64,000 nt of DNA from an uncultured Elusimicrobia bacterium (GCA_903873295.1 CAIQNV010000020.1:1-64000), one strand, 5' to 3'; positions 1 to 9,331 are shown, numbered from the stretch's first letter. A program made the numbers and translations. Notes: generated by a model from the sequence alone, not told the origin.

Positions 1-842
1 CCGATCTGCATTTTCGCTTCCTTTACATAGGCGGATTCGTGTATGACCACCGCCCTGGAGAGAGCGTTGGAATTGGTGGAGGACAGGCCGTTAAGACGCA
101 TCGACTTGCCATGGCCGCCGGTATACAGGGCCCCGGTAAGGTAGAAGCCAAGCGAGGAGGCTTTAGATTCGGGCACGTTGCTGAACCTGGTGGCATATCC
201 GTCGCCGTTCGGGTCCGAGCCTTTACCGTGAGCCACATGCATGGCGTGTACCGCCCCGCTCTGCATATCCAGGATGAAAAATCTTTCTTTGCTCGAATGC
301 GCGGCGAAATCCACTATGCCTATATACCTCTTGTTCTTTATTTTATCCGCGTTGGCGTTGAAGTATGCCAGGGCTTTCCGCTTGAGGTCCTCGGGGATGG
401 TCCCGTCCCTGTTCGCGCCGCCGGCGGCGGGCTGCTGGGCCTGCTGCGGGTGCTGGGCGGGCTGGGCCTGTTGGGGCTGCTGGGCGGGCTGCGCTTCCTG
501 GAGCTCGGCGGGGTCTACCGGGGTATAGGCGTAGCTCGCGTCATATTGCTCCTCCGCCTGGTCGTCTTCCAGCGTTCCTTCCACCTGCGGCACTTCCGTG
601 GAAGGGTTCTCTATTTCAATGTCGCCGTTCTGATGGAACAGAAGCTTGAAGAAGTTAATTATCAGCTGGGCGAAGACCGGGGTGGGCGCGATCTCGTACT
701 GCGCAGCGGCGGAGTTCTTTTTGAGGCTTCCGGTGTCTATGGCCATGTTTTCTGAAGACTTGCGCAGCCGCTCTATGCTTTGCGCCATGAGCGGGCCGGA
801 AGAGAGGATAACGGACAGCGCGATGATAATTATCTTTTTCAT
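1..842 (-). CDS. Murein L,D-transpeptidase catalytic domain family protein (YkuD_2-like), C-terminus cut by window edge
   Basis: Reverse-strand reading from ATG at 842 is open to position 1: MKKIIIIALSVILSSGPLMAQS... signal peptide, P/Q/A-rich linker, then GIVDFAAHSSKERFFILDMQSGAVHAMHVAHGKGSDPNGDGYATRFSNVPESKASSLGFY..GGHGKSMRLNGL. Missing from the ORF track because it runs off the edge. Confidence 0.85.
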   Translation of the reverse strand, partial: MKKIIIIALSVILSSGPLMAQSIERLRKSSENMAIDTGSLKKNSAAAQYEIAPTPVFAQLIINFFKLLFHQNGDIEIENPSTEVPQVEGTLEDDQAEEQYDASYAYTPVDPAELQEAQPAQQPQQAQPAQHPQQAQQPAAGGANRDGTIPEDLKRKALAYFNANADKIKNKRYIGIVDFAAHSSKERFFILDMQSGAVHAMHVAHGKGSDPNGDGYATRFSNVPESKASSLGFYLTGALYTGGHGKSMRLNGLSSTNSNALSRAVVIHESAYVKEAKMQI

Positions 843-954
843 ATAGTCTCCTGCTTATAGCCTAACAGATTCCCCCGGCTTTTGAATGAGGAATTAGGCC
901 CAGGCGCGTATAGGCCGCAAGTCCTATAAGCGGTTCTGCGGTGCTGCGGTCGGA

Positions 955-1698
955 TCATTTCGCGGGAACGACGGGCGGCTTGACCGCGGCTCCGGGTTTG
1001 GGGGCGCGCCTGACCAGCCAGTGCCTGGGACGGCCCGAGTCCAGGTGGACAAAAGCGGCGTCCGGATAGTAGCCGACGCCTCCCGCATCGATCTTTCTGG
1101 CGTATCCCGCCACCTCCGCGGGGCTGCGGCCGGCGATCCTGATATCGGCCGCCCAGCCCAGCATATGCATGCTGCGGCGCGCCGCTCCGGGCACCCGGCT
1201 GTTCAGCTTTGGCGTGCGGTAGCCGCTTAAAAGTGTAAGCCCGCTCTTTCCAAATCTGTCTTCAGCGGCGTCCAGGATCTCTAAAAGCATGATGGAAACA
1301 GGGGTCTCCCTGCCGGTAAGTCTGCAGCGCATGATCCTCTGTATTTTATTAAGCCCGGCCTGATCGTAAGTGCCGTCCCTTTTGCGGTAGCGGGCGGTCG
1401 TTTTCTCGCCGATGTCCGGGCGGATCAAGGTGAGGCGGCCGTCGCCTCCAAGGTTCACCGGCTCCGGGGGGTGCGCCTTCGCTCCGCGGATGAATACATA
1501 GGTCTCCGGATCGCCTTCCTCCAGTTCTATCACTTCGGCCTCGGTCACTTCCGGCGGCGCGGGCACGGAGTCGAGCATGGAGGTGAACTGCTCTATAAGC
1601 TCCGAGGCGCTTATCTCCTTGTCCTGCGCGGCCCGGCTCCCCGTTCCCGGGTAAAATAAGATAAATATCGCGGCGGAAAAAACGGCGGAACGTCTCAT
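955..1698 (-). CDS. DUF882/YcbK-like peptidase M15 family secreted protein
   Basis: Signal peptide plus LLSGYRTPKLNSRVPGAARRSMHMLGWAADIRI...GGVGYYPDAAFVHLDSGRPRHW. Confidence 0.8.
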   Translation of the reverse strand: MRRSAVFSAAIFILFYPGTGSRAAQDKEISASELIEQFTSMLDSVPAPPEVTEAEVIELEEGDPETYVFIRGAKAHPPEPVNLGGDGRLTLIRPDIGEKTTARYRKRDGTYDQAGLNKIQRIMRCRLTGRETPVSIMLLEILDAAEDRFGKSGLTLLSGYRTPKLNSRVPGAARRSMHMLGWAADIRIAGRSPAEVAGYARKIDAGGVGYYPDAAFVHLDSGRPRHWLVRRAPKPGAAVKPPVVPAK

Positions 1699-1932
1699 CT
1701 TGACATTATTCTACCAATAAAAACGGACGCGGGCGGAGCGGGCGCGCGGATAATGGAGCTCCCTTACGGCGATCGGCCGGCCCTCCGGCGAAAGGGGAAA
1801 AGGATCTCCGCTGAGGCGGGAAAAAGCGGCCCGGCGCTGAAAGGCCCGGTCTCAAAGTGGTAGAATTAAGTCCGGGTTATTTAGCGGAGCCGGAGTCTGT
1901 GTGCGGCGGGGGCCGCGGCAGGAGGAGCGGAT

Positions 1933-2526
1933 ATGCTTAAAATAACGGCTTTTAACGGCAGCGCGCGCAGGGACGGGAATACCGCCATTCTGCTGAATAC
2001 GGTTCTGGCGGAACTTATGGGGCGGGGGTTTGAAACGGAACTGGTCCAGCTCGCGGGCAAACCGCTGCGGGGGTGTACGGCCTGCAGAGGCTGCTTTGAG
2101 AACAAGGATAAAAAATGCGTCCAGCCTGACGACGGGCTGAACGGCTATCTTGAGAAGATGGAAGCCTCCGCCGGGATCCTGATAGGGTCGCCCACCTATT
2201 TCGCGGACGTGAGCAGCGATACCAAGGCGCTTATAGAGCGGGCTGGCTATGTCAGCATGGCCAACGGCGGGCTGTTCCGGCGCAAGGCCGGAGCCGCGGT
2301 GGTGGCGGTCAGGCGCGGCGGGGCCGTGCACGCTTTCGACACTATTAACCATTTCTTTACCATAAGCCAGATGATGATCCCCGGCTCCAATTACTGGAAC
2401 GTGGGAGTGGGGCGCGCCATAGGCGAAGTGGAGAGCGATATTGAAGGCATGGCCACCATGAAGGTGCTCGGTGAGAATATGGCCTGGCTGCTTTCAAAAC
2501 TGCACGGCCTGCCGGAAAAAATTTGA
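1933..2526 (+). CDS. Flavodoxin family / NADPH-dependent FMN reductase
   Basis: N-terminal FNGSARRDGNTAILLN and GCTACRGCFENKDKKCVQPDDG, SPTYFADVSS. Confidence 0.8.
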   Translation: MLKITAFNGSARRDGNTAILLNTVLAELMGRGFETELVQLAGKPLRGCTACRGCFENKDKKCVQPDDGLNGYLEKMEASAGILIGSPTYFADVSSDTKALIERAGYVSMANGGLFRRKAGAAVVAVRRGGAVHAFDTINHFFTISQMMIPGSNYWNVGVGRAIGEVESDIEGMATMKVLGENMAWLLSKLHGLPEKI

Positions 2527-2605
2527 CGCCGGCGGCGTGAAAACAACAGGCCTGCCTGCGGGCGGCCGGGCAACAGGAAAAAGACACTCTGCTTAGGGAG
2601 TCAGA

Positions 2606-3253
2606 ATGGCAAAACTGGAACACCAGATAAAGCTTATCGAGATGCTGCGGGAGTTCACCGGCAGGGTCCCCACGGCTTATGCCAGCCAGATGGAGTTCTT
2701 CATTATTATTCTCAATAATATGTCGGAGCATCTGGTCGACCTGAAGAAAGAGACGCTGAAGGAGACCTGCGATAATTTCTGCGCGAAGCTCGACAGGGGT
2801 TCCGTGTCGGGCGAAACGCTGGCGGAGTTCAAGAGCAGTCTGGACAAGCTCGTTTCGGAGAAAGACTTCAGGATGGTCTGCGGGTTCATGATCGGCAGCA
2901 AAGGGCTGATCAGGAAAAGACTTTCCGAGCTCGCGCCCGTCTCGCTTTTATCGGAAGAGAGAAAAAGGGAGCGCAAGGACCCCGACGCCGACAGATATAT
3001 AGCGGAAACATACTCGAGGCTGGGTTTTGCTTCCCTGGTCAGCGGGCTGCTCGGCATGCCGGACGAGCGGGCGACCGACGCGGCGCTGCTGAAAGCTAGG
3101 GAGGCGGTCGCGGAATACTGCTGTCTTTACCGCATCCCGCTCAACGAAAGCGACACTTTAAGCCCGTTCTCGCTGTCGTGCGTGGACGCGGTGATATCGG
3201 CGAACTATCGCCTCCTGTCCAACATCCGCAAAGCGCGGGCCGGCGGAAAATAG
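2606..3253 (+). CDS. Hypothetical protein
   Basis: 215-aa ORF with plausible upstream RBS, co-oriented with neighbours; family not recognised. Confidence 0.6.
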   Translation: MAKLEHQIKLIEMLREFTGRVPTAYASQMEFFIIILNNMSEHLVDLKKETLKETCDNFCAKLDRGSVSGETLAEFKSSLDKLVSEKDFRMVCGFMIGSKGLIRKRLSELAPVSLLSEERKRERKDPDADRYIAETYSRLGFASLVSGLLGMPDERATDAALLKAREAVAEYCCLYRIPLNESDTLSPFSLSCVDAVISANYRLLSNIRKARAGGK

Positions 3254-3263
3254 CGCCGGGGGG

Positions 3264-3395
3264 GGGCCGGGCATGGGGTTGCCCATTCCGCCGCGCAGGA
3301 ACCCTTGCGTGGTTCCCCCCGAAGCGGGGCCCCCTTCCGCAAAGCGGCTACAGGGCAACCCCATGCCCGGCCGGTATCCAGGCTAAACCCGGAAG
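3264..3395. repeat. Dispersed palindromic intergenic repeat family A, copy A1 (interior inverted relative to A2-A4)
   Basis: GGGCCGGGCATGGGGTTGC ... GGCAACCCCATGCCCGGCC ... CTAAACCCGGAAG; same termini at 17.8, 52.5 and 54.2 kb. Confidence 0.85.
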
Positions 3396-3483
3396 CCGCT
3401 TTATTCGCTGAAAAGGACAGCCGGGATTTTTATTTGTATAATTAAAAATAAGATTTTCGCGAAAATCATACGGAGGAACTACA

Positions 3484-4932
3484 ATGGCCAGGCTCAAGGT
3501 AAATCCGGCGGTGGTTAAGAAGAACGCGGCGCTGTGCCGCAAGCGCAAGATCGTCATCCCCACTTTCGCGCAGATGAAGAACCCGGACCTTATTCCGGCC
3601 GGGGTGAAGAAAGCGCTCAAGCCCGTCGGGCTCTGGGACATCAATCCCGTCAATCTTTTTCGCATCAACTGGCACAACGACCACAACACCGGCCTCTTCG
3701 GCGAGGTCAACTACCTCGAGATCCCCAAAGAAATAACCGGCATCGACACCCGCATCGTCGCCATCGTCGGCAAATACTTCCCCACCGGCGCGCACAAGGT
3801 CGGCGCCGCTTTCGGCTGCCTGGCCCCGCAGCTCGTCACCGGCCAGTTCGACGCCGAAGCCCAGAAAGCCGTCTGGCCCTCCACCGGCAATTACTGCCGC
3901 GGCGGCGCCTTCGATTCCAAGCTGCTCGGCACCACGCCCATCGCCATCCTCCCCGAAGGCATGAGCAAAGAGCGCTTCGACTGGCTTAAAGAGATAGGCT
4001 CCGAAGTGATAGCCACCCCCGGCACCGAATCCAACGTTAAAGAGATTTACGACAAATGCTGGGAAATAAAGAAGACCCGCAAAGACTGCGTCATCTTCAA
4101 CCAGTTCGAAGAGATGGGGAACCCCACCTGGCATTATCACGTCACCGGCGCCGCCCTCGAAGAAGCTTTCAACGCCATAAAGGGCCCCAAGAGCCGCCTC
4201 GCAGCCTTCACCTCCGCCACCGGCTCCGCCGGAACCATCGGCGCCGGCGACTACCTGAAGAAAAAATTCCCCGGCATGAAGATCGTGGCCTCCGAGGCCC
4301 TGCAGTGCCCCACCATCCTCAATAACGGCTTCGGCGAGCACCGCATAGAGGGCATCGGCGACAAGCATATCCCCTGGGTGCACAATGTCAGGAACACGGA
4401 TGTGGTAACCGCCATCGACGACGAGGCCTGCGTGCGCATAGCGCGCCTCTTCAACGAGCCCGAAGGCAAAAAAGTCCTCGCCCAGTACGGCGTGAAGAAA
4501 GAAGTCATCGAGCAGCTCGGCCTGCTCGGCTTCTCCGGCATCTCAAACCTCCTCAGCGCCATTAAGACCGCCAGACATTTCGAAATGGGCAAGGACGACG
4601 TCATCGTCACCGTGTTCACCGACTCCATGGAGCTTTACGGCTCCCGCCTGAAAGAGATGGAGAAGGAAATGGGCAAGTACACCCGCGAGAACGCGCTCGT
4701 GGATTTAGAGCGCCGCCTGCTCGGCTGCACCACCGATCATATGAAGGAGCTCACCTACGCCGACCGCAAGGCCGTGCACAACCTCAAGTATTTCACCTGG
4801 GTGGAGCAGCAGGGCCGCACCTCCGACGAGCTGCGGCAGCTCTGGGACCCGTCCTTCTGGGACGAGACCTTCGCGCGCGTCGGCGAGTACGACAGGCTGA
4901 TAGAAGAATTCAACAGGGAAGTCGGGCTCTAA
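3484..4932 (+). CDS. PLP-dependent enzyme of the cysteine synthase/tryptophan synthase beta fold family
   Basis: 482 aa; PTGAHKVGAAFG..., PSTGNYCRGGAF, TSATGSAGTIGAGDYLKKKFPG. Confidence 0.8.
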   Translation: MARLKVNPAVVKKNAALCRKRKIVIPTFAQMKNPDLIPAGVKKALKPVGLWDINPVNLFRINWHNDHNTGLFGEVNYLEIPKEITGIDTRIVAIVGKYFPTGAHKVGAAFGCLAPQLVTGQFDAEAQKAVWPSTGNYCRGGAFDSKLLGTTPIAILPEGMSKERFDWLKEIGSEVIATPGTESNVKEIYDKCWEIKKTRKDCVIFNQFEEMGNPTWHYHVTGAALEEAFNAIKGPKSRLAAFTSATGSAGTIGAGDYLKKKFPGMKIVASEALQCPTILNNGFGEHRIEGIGDKHIPWVHNVRNTDVVTAIDDEACVRIARLFNEPEGKKVLAQYGVKKEVIEQLGLLGFSGISNLLSAIKTARHFEMGKDDVIVTVFTDSMELYGSRLKEMEKEMGKYTRENALVDLERRLLGCTTDHMKELTYADRKAVHNLKYFTWVEQQGRTSDELRQLWDPSFWDETFARVGEYDRLIEEFNREVGL

Positions 4933-5579
4933 TGGCTACCAAGGGCGTTTTCAGGGTAGAGTGCCCCTACTGCGGCGAGAGCTTCGACGCCGATTTCTGG
5001 ACCGTGGTCCGCGGCGACCGCGACCACGACGTTAAAGAGCTCATTCTCAGCGGCGAGTTCGACCTGCTGCTCTGCCCCAAGTGCGGGGAGATGCTGCAGC
5101 ACTCGGAGCCTTTCCTTTACATAGACCCCCCCAGGGATATCCTGGCCTTCGTAATGCCCGAATCCTACGAGGCGGAAAAGGATAAATGGATAGCCCGCAT
5201 GCAGGCCGATTATGAGCCCGTGCGCGCCGCGCTGACCGCCGGCCAGGGCCTGACCGGGGAGCCGCTTTGCTTCTTCGGGCTGGGACAGCTTGCCGCCGTG
5301 CTCGAGAGCGACCGCGACCGCGAGGAAGAGACCGAGGTGCTGGAATTCATGGCCCGCGAGGACGGCCTGCGCCTGCTGCCCGTAAAACCAGCCGCAGCGC
5401 GCGAGCTGGACCTGCCCTTCACTATTCCCGTGAGAGCGGGCATGACCGGCCGCGCCGCCGCTCTCAGCGCCGCCGAAGGCCTGTACGCGAAAAACGACGC
5501 TCTGCCCCGCCTTAAGAAGCTTGTGGACTTTCTTAAGACCCCCGGCAGCGAAACTGTGCCCTTCCTGAAAAAGAAATGA
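4932..5579 (+). CDS. CpXC domain-containing protein
   Basis: N-terminal VECPYCGESFDADFWTVVRGDRD...LLLCPKCGEMLQHSEPFLYIDPP; overlaps the upstream stop codon. Confidence 0.75.
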   Translation: MATKGVFRVECPYCGESFDADFWTVVRGDRDHDVKELILSGEFDLLLCPKCGEMLQHSEPFLYIDPPRDILAFVMPESYEAEKDKWIARMQADYEPVRAALTAGQGLTGEPLCFFGLGQLAAVLESDRDREEETEVLEFMAREDGLRLLPVKPAAARELDLPFTIPVRAGMTGRAAALSAAEGLYAKNDALPRLKKLVDFLKTPGSETVPFLKKK

Positions 5580-6454
5580 AACTCGTCCCGCTGAACGACC
5601 GCCCGCTGCTTGAGAAAGCCGCCGCGCTGGCCGACGCCGCGGGACTCGGGCTTTACGCCGTGGGCGGCTGCGCCCGCGACTGGGCCAGGGGACGCGAGAG
5701 CGCCGATATAGATTTTCTGCTGAGCGGGGACGCCGCGGCCGTGATAGAGGGCATGGAAAAAGAGTATGGCGGGCGGCACCAGAAGTTTGCGCCTTTTCTT
5801 ACCGTCAGATATTTTTCGTCGCAGGGCAGGCGGCTGGATTTTGCCGGGTTCCGCAGGGAAACCTACTCCAAGCCCGCGGCCCTGCCGACGGTTTCTGCCG
5901 CCGCCTCGGCCGAAGAGGACCTGAAGCGGCGCGATTTCGCCTGCAACGCCATGGCCGTGCGGCTGAACGGCCCGGAGGCCTTCCGCCTGCTCGACCCGTA
6001 CAGGGGCCTTGAGGATATAAAGTCCGGGCTGGTGCGCGTGCTGCACGAGAAAAGTTTTGCGGACGATCCCACCCGCGTTTTTAGGGCGGCGCGCTTTTGC
6101 GGCCGCCTCGGCTGGCGCCTGGAGTCCGGCACCCGGGAGCTGGCGCTTGCCGCGGTCGGGGCCGGGTTCCCCGGTTTGCTCTCGCGCGAAAGACTGCGCA
6201 ATGAGCTGGTGAAAATATTGCAGGAAAAAGACCCGCTGCCGGCCCTGGAGATCCTGCGGGGGCTGGGCGCCCTTGTCTTTCTCCATCCCTCTTTTGTGTT
6301 TGACCGGTCCGTGGCCAGGCAGGAGGGGGCGCGGGAGCGCGTCGCCGCGCTGGCGGCCCTGATGGGGCCGGCCGGGAAGGAATTCGTGGAGGGGCTGAGG
6401 TTTTCGGGCAAGGAAACGGCCGGGATCCTGCGGCTTGCCGCGGCGCTGCGGTAG
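5576..6454 (+). CDS. CCA tRNA nucleotidyltransferase / poly(A) polymerase family protein
   Basis: YAVGGCARDWARGRESADIDFLLSGD, KRRDFACNAMAVRL, LDPYRGLEDIKSGLVRVLHEKSFADDPTRVFRAARF. Confidence 0.85.
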   Translation: MKLVPLNDRPLLEKAAALADAAGLGLYAVGGCARDWARGRESADIDFLLSGDAAAVIEGMEKEYGGRHQKFAPFLTVRYFSSQGRRLDFAGFRRETYSKPAALPTVSAAASAEEDLKRRDFACNAMAVRLNGPEAFRLLDPYRGLEDIKSGLVRVLHEKSFADDPTRVFRAARFCGRLGWRLESGTRELALAAVGAGFPGLLSRERLRNELVKILQEKDPLPALEILRGLGALVFLHPSFVFDRSVARQEGARERVAALAALMGPAGKEFVEGLRFSGKETAGILRLAAALR

Positions 6455-6457
6455 GCC

Positions 6458-8434
6458 TCAGCCGCCGCCCTTCTTTTCCCCGGTTTCGCCGGGGTTTTCT
6501 ATCTTGGGGTTGCGGGCGAAGTCCTGCAATTTGGAGGTGAGCACCGCCGCGCGCTTGACCGCCTCTATTATCCGCGAGATCTCCGTCTTTATCGGGCTTG
6601 TGGCCGGCAGGTCGTCGTCTATCAGGGTGGCGTAGCCGCTTATCGCGGCCAGGGCGTTGTTAAAGTCATGCGCTATGGGCCTGGTCACCAGGCTCACCGC
6701 TTCGGCGGCCTGGGTAAGCGCCAGTTCCGTCTCCATCCTCTTCAGGTCGGTAATGTCCCGGGCTATGCCCAGCAGGCCCATGGTTTCCCCGTTTATTCCT
6801 TTGAGGGGGGTCTTGATGATGTTGACATAGCGGCTGCCCCCGGGGAAGGGATGGTGATAATTAAGCGACATGGTTTTTCCGGTGCGCACCGCTTCGCTGT
6901 CCGTGCGGAAGATCTCCGCAGCGGTTTCGGGGGGTAAATAATCCGGATCGGCGCTGCCTATCATGTTAACGGCGTCGGTCCCCATCAGGTCCGCGCAGGC
7001 CTTGTTGACCTTTATGTACATCCCGTTCATATCTTTTATGAAGATGGCGTCATTGGCCGTGTCGAAGACCATGCGCATCAGCGCTTCGCTTTCTTTCAGC
7101 CGTATTTCCATGGCGCGCTGCTCGGTCACGTCGCGTATCGCCCCGGTGACGTAGGCCGGTTTGCCGCCCTCGAACACTATGCCGCTCTTCTGCTCGGCGT
7201 AGAAGTAGGAGCCGTCTTTTTTTCTTATCCGGTATGGCAGAACGGGCAGCGTCCTGCCGGTCCTTATGGCATTGTCGAAAGCTTTGGCTACAAATTCTTT
7301 ATCGTCCGGGTGGGCGAAATCCGTCGCGAGGCGGCCCAGCATCTCGGCCGGGGTGTAGCCGTAGTCTTCGGCCCTGGGGCTCATGTAGGTTATCCTGCCG
7401 TCCAGCCCCGCAGTGTAAATAATGTCCTTTGAGGAGGAGATGATGGCCCTGAACCTGATATCTTCGCCGCGCTGCCGGTTCTCCTCCAGCCTGCGCTGAA
7501 GTATCATGGCGTAGACGCGGGCCAGCTTCTGGGCCGTCTCAAGGGCGGCGGGGCCGTAGTCGCCGGCCGGGTTGGCCAAAGCCAGCATGCCCAGCAGTTT
7601 GCGCCCGGACAGGGCCGGGACGCCCAGGAATTTGTCTATTTTTAAGTGGCCCCGCGGGAGGCCGGCGGCCCGCCTGTCGCCCCGGGCCTTATTGGTAAGC
7701 AGCGGCTTTTTGCGCTTCAGCACCCAGCCCCAGAGGCCGGTGAATTTCTTGAACACCACCGGTTTTTCAGCCAGCTGGCACTGGTCCCAGGCTTCGCTGG
7801 TCAGGGAAGGCACGAGCAGCTGGCCGCTGGCCGGGTCTATATATCCGGTAAAGCCGAAGGAGCTGCCTGTCAGGCGGCGGGCCTCGTCCAGCACGGCGCG
7901 GGAAATTTCTCTGGTGGAGATATTGGGGAAAGAGAGGTAAAGCTCCTCGATGTGTTTTACCGACGACGAAAGGTCGCGCTCGAAAGCGAGATCGGAATCG
8001 CGCTTTTCTCCGGAGATCCTTGCCTCTATTATCCTGGCGGCCGTTTCAATAAGCCTGGCCGCCTCCTCCGCCGCCCGCGGCGGTTTCTCCAGGCGGGCGG
8101 TCAGGCGTCCGGCCCAGGTTCCGCCGGGCCGCAGATCGGCCATGAAAAAGATATTCTTCCGCGACGCCCGGGCGGGTTTTTTCAAGCCGGCCAGGATGCG
8201 GCGTCTTTCCGCCGCGGACGCGTTGCGGAAAACTGCCAGCGGCTTTCCGCCCGGGCCGTCAAGCGTTATAGCGAGCGTCGCTTTACCGCCAAAGCCGCCC
8301 GGGCCGGCCAGTATCCTGATTATTTTTTTCAGGAAAGGCTCGAAATTATCCGGCGCAAAAGCGGCCAGCAGCAAGGCCTGCATGGCTTTGCCGAAAACCG
8401 CCGCGTTCTGGTCTGTAGAGCCGGAAGCGTTCAT
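6458..8434 (-). CDS. GAF-PAS-PAS sensor protein ending in a histidine-kinase DHp-like segment without a catalytic ATPase domain
   Basis: PAS motifs (GLDGRITYMSPRAEDYGYTPAEMLGR; DMNGMYIKVNKACADLMG) and PIAHDFNNALAAISGYATLIDDDL near the C-terminus; ORF stops ~50 aa later. Confidence 0.8.
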   Translation of the reverse strand: MNASGSTDQNAAVFGKAMQALLLAAFAPDNFEPFLKKIIRILAGPGGFGGKATLAITLDGPGGKPLAVFRNASAAERRRILAGLKKPARASRKNIFFMADLRPGGTWAGRLTARLEKPPRAAEEAARLIETAARIIEARISGEKRDSDLAFERDLSSSVKHIEELYLSFPNISTREISRAVLDEARRLTGSSFGFTGYIDPASGQLLVPSLTSEAWDQCQLAEKPVVFKKFTGLWGWVLKRKKPLLTNKARGDRRAAGLPRGHLKIDKFLGVPALSGRKLLGMLALANPAGDYGPAALETAQKLARVYAMILQRRLEENRQRGEDIRFRAIISSSKDIIYTAGLDGRITYMSPRAEDYGYTPAEMLGRLATDFAHPDDKEFVAKAFDNAIRTGRTLPVLPYRIRKKDGSYFYAEQKSGIVFEGGKPAYVTGAIRDVTEQRAMEIRLKESEALMRMVFDTANDAIFIKDMNGMYIKVNKACADLMGTDAVNMIGSADPDYLPPETAAEIFRTDSEAVRTGKTMSLNYHHPFPGGSRYVNIIKTPLKGINGETMGLLGIARDITDLKRMETELALTQAAEAVSLVTRPIAHDFNNALAAISGYATLIDDDLPATSPIKTEISRIIEAVKRAAVLTSKLQDFARNPKIENPGETGEKKGGG

Positions 8435-9120
8435 TATTCGAATTTATAGCCGTGGCCGGGCACGGCTTTTATCCGCTTGCCGAAGGCGCCTATCTTGCGG
8501 CGCAGGTTGGAGACATGCACTTCCACGGTATGCGGGTCGTTATAATCCGCGGTATTGTAGCCCCACACGGCTTCAAGGAGGCTGTTCAGGCTGAGCAGTT
8601 TGCCGGGCTTGGAGCTGAGCGTGGCCAGCAGGTCGAATTCCTTGGAGGTCAGCTTTATCAGCTTCCCTTTGATCTTGATGGTCCTGGCTTCAAGGTTTAT
8701 TTCCAGATCGCCGCTCTTCCTTACGGCTTTTTTCTTTTTGCCGTGGGCGGCCCGTAACAGTATAGCTTTGATCTTCGCCAGCAGCACGGGGTAGGAAAAA
8801 GGCTTCACCACATAGTCGTCCGCGCCGCAGCCGTAGCCCGAAACATGGTCGGCCTCAGAAACTTTCTTGCCGGACATTATGACGACCGGGATGTCGGAGA
8901 GGACCTTATTGTCTTTTATGCGGCGGCAGAGCGTCAAGCCGTCCATGCGCGGCATTTCGACGTCGGTTATTATTATATCGGGTTTTCCGGAGGGGGCGGC
9001 GGCCAGGGCTTCGGCGCCGTTAGCGGCCGTTATGGTCTCAAGGCCGTGGTTTTCCAGGTATTTCTTAAGTATCCCCAGCAGCTCGGGGTCATCGTCCACT
9101 AGGAGGGCGCGCTCTTTCAT
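8434..9120 (-). CDS. Response regulator, OmpR/PhoB family (receiver + winged helix)
   Basis: ALLVDDDPELLGILKKYLE..DIIITDVEMPRMDGLTLCRRI..VVIMSGK..YVVKPFSYPVL; C-terminal LTSKEFDLLATLSSKPGKLLSLNSLLEAVWGYNTADYNDPHTVEVHVSNLRRKIG. Confidence 0.9.
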   Translation of the reverse strand: MKERALLVDDDPELLGILKKYLENHGLETITAANGAEALAAAPSGKPDIIITDVEMPRMDGLTLCRRIKDNKVLSDIPVVIMSGKKVSEADHVSGYGCGADDYVVKPFSYPVLLAKIKAILLRAAHGKKKKAVRKSGDLEINLEARTIKIKGKLIKLTSKEFDLLATLSSKPGKLLSLNSLLEAVWGYNTADYNDPHTVEVHVSNLRRKIGAFGKRIKAVPGHGYKFE

Positions 9121-9142
9121 CCTTTAATTATATACAAAAAAA

Positions 9143-9221
9143 AGCGCCCCGCCGGAACATTCATGATGAGTTACATTTTGCCTTACAAGGGAGTCTTACC
9201 TGTTGTCGCCCGGCGGGGCTT
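9143..9221 (-). ncRNA. Long hairpin with U-tract (terminator-like / leader structure) just upstream of the response regulator
   Basis: Minus strand: AAGCCCCGCCGG ... ~55-nt loop ... CCGGCGGGGCGCTTTTTTTT. Confidence 0.5.
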
Positions 9222-9228
9222 ATAAAAT

Positions 9229-9331
9229 AGCCAGCGCTGCAGATGCATAGAGCACGGAGCCCGAAGGCCCCGAGTCTTGGGGGTTTGGGTTAGGGGGCGC
9301 ACCGTACAGCGCTGGGGATCTGTTTTTAAAG
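9229..9331 (-). ncRNA. Putative structured ncRNA, tandem copy R1
   Basis: CCAGCGCTG...CAGCGCTGG closing helix with nested ACGG/CCGT, AGCCC/GGGTT and CCCC/GGGG helices; second copy at 9416-9521; conserved promoter-like flank on minus strand. Confidence 0.55.

Noticed and set aside
39-755. 238-aa plus-strand ORF at the left edge
   Set aside because: Antisense to the L,D-transpeptidase gene (1-842 minus), which has a signal peptide and family motifs.
3466-4383. 305-aa Gly/Ala-rich ORF antisense to the PLP enzyme gene
   Set aside because: Shadow ORF of a high-GC coding region.
9265-9300. G-quadruplex in GGGGGTTTGGGTTAGGGGG
   Set aside because: Only three closely spaced G-tracts and they pair well in the proposed helix; not enough to claim a quadruplex.
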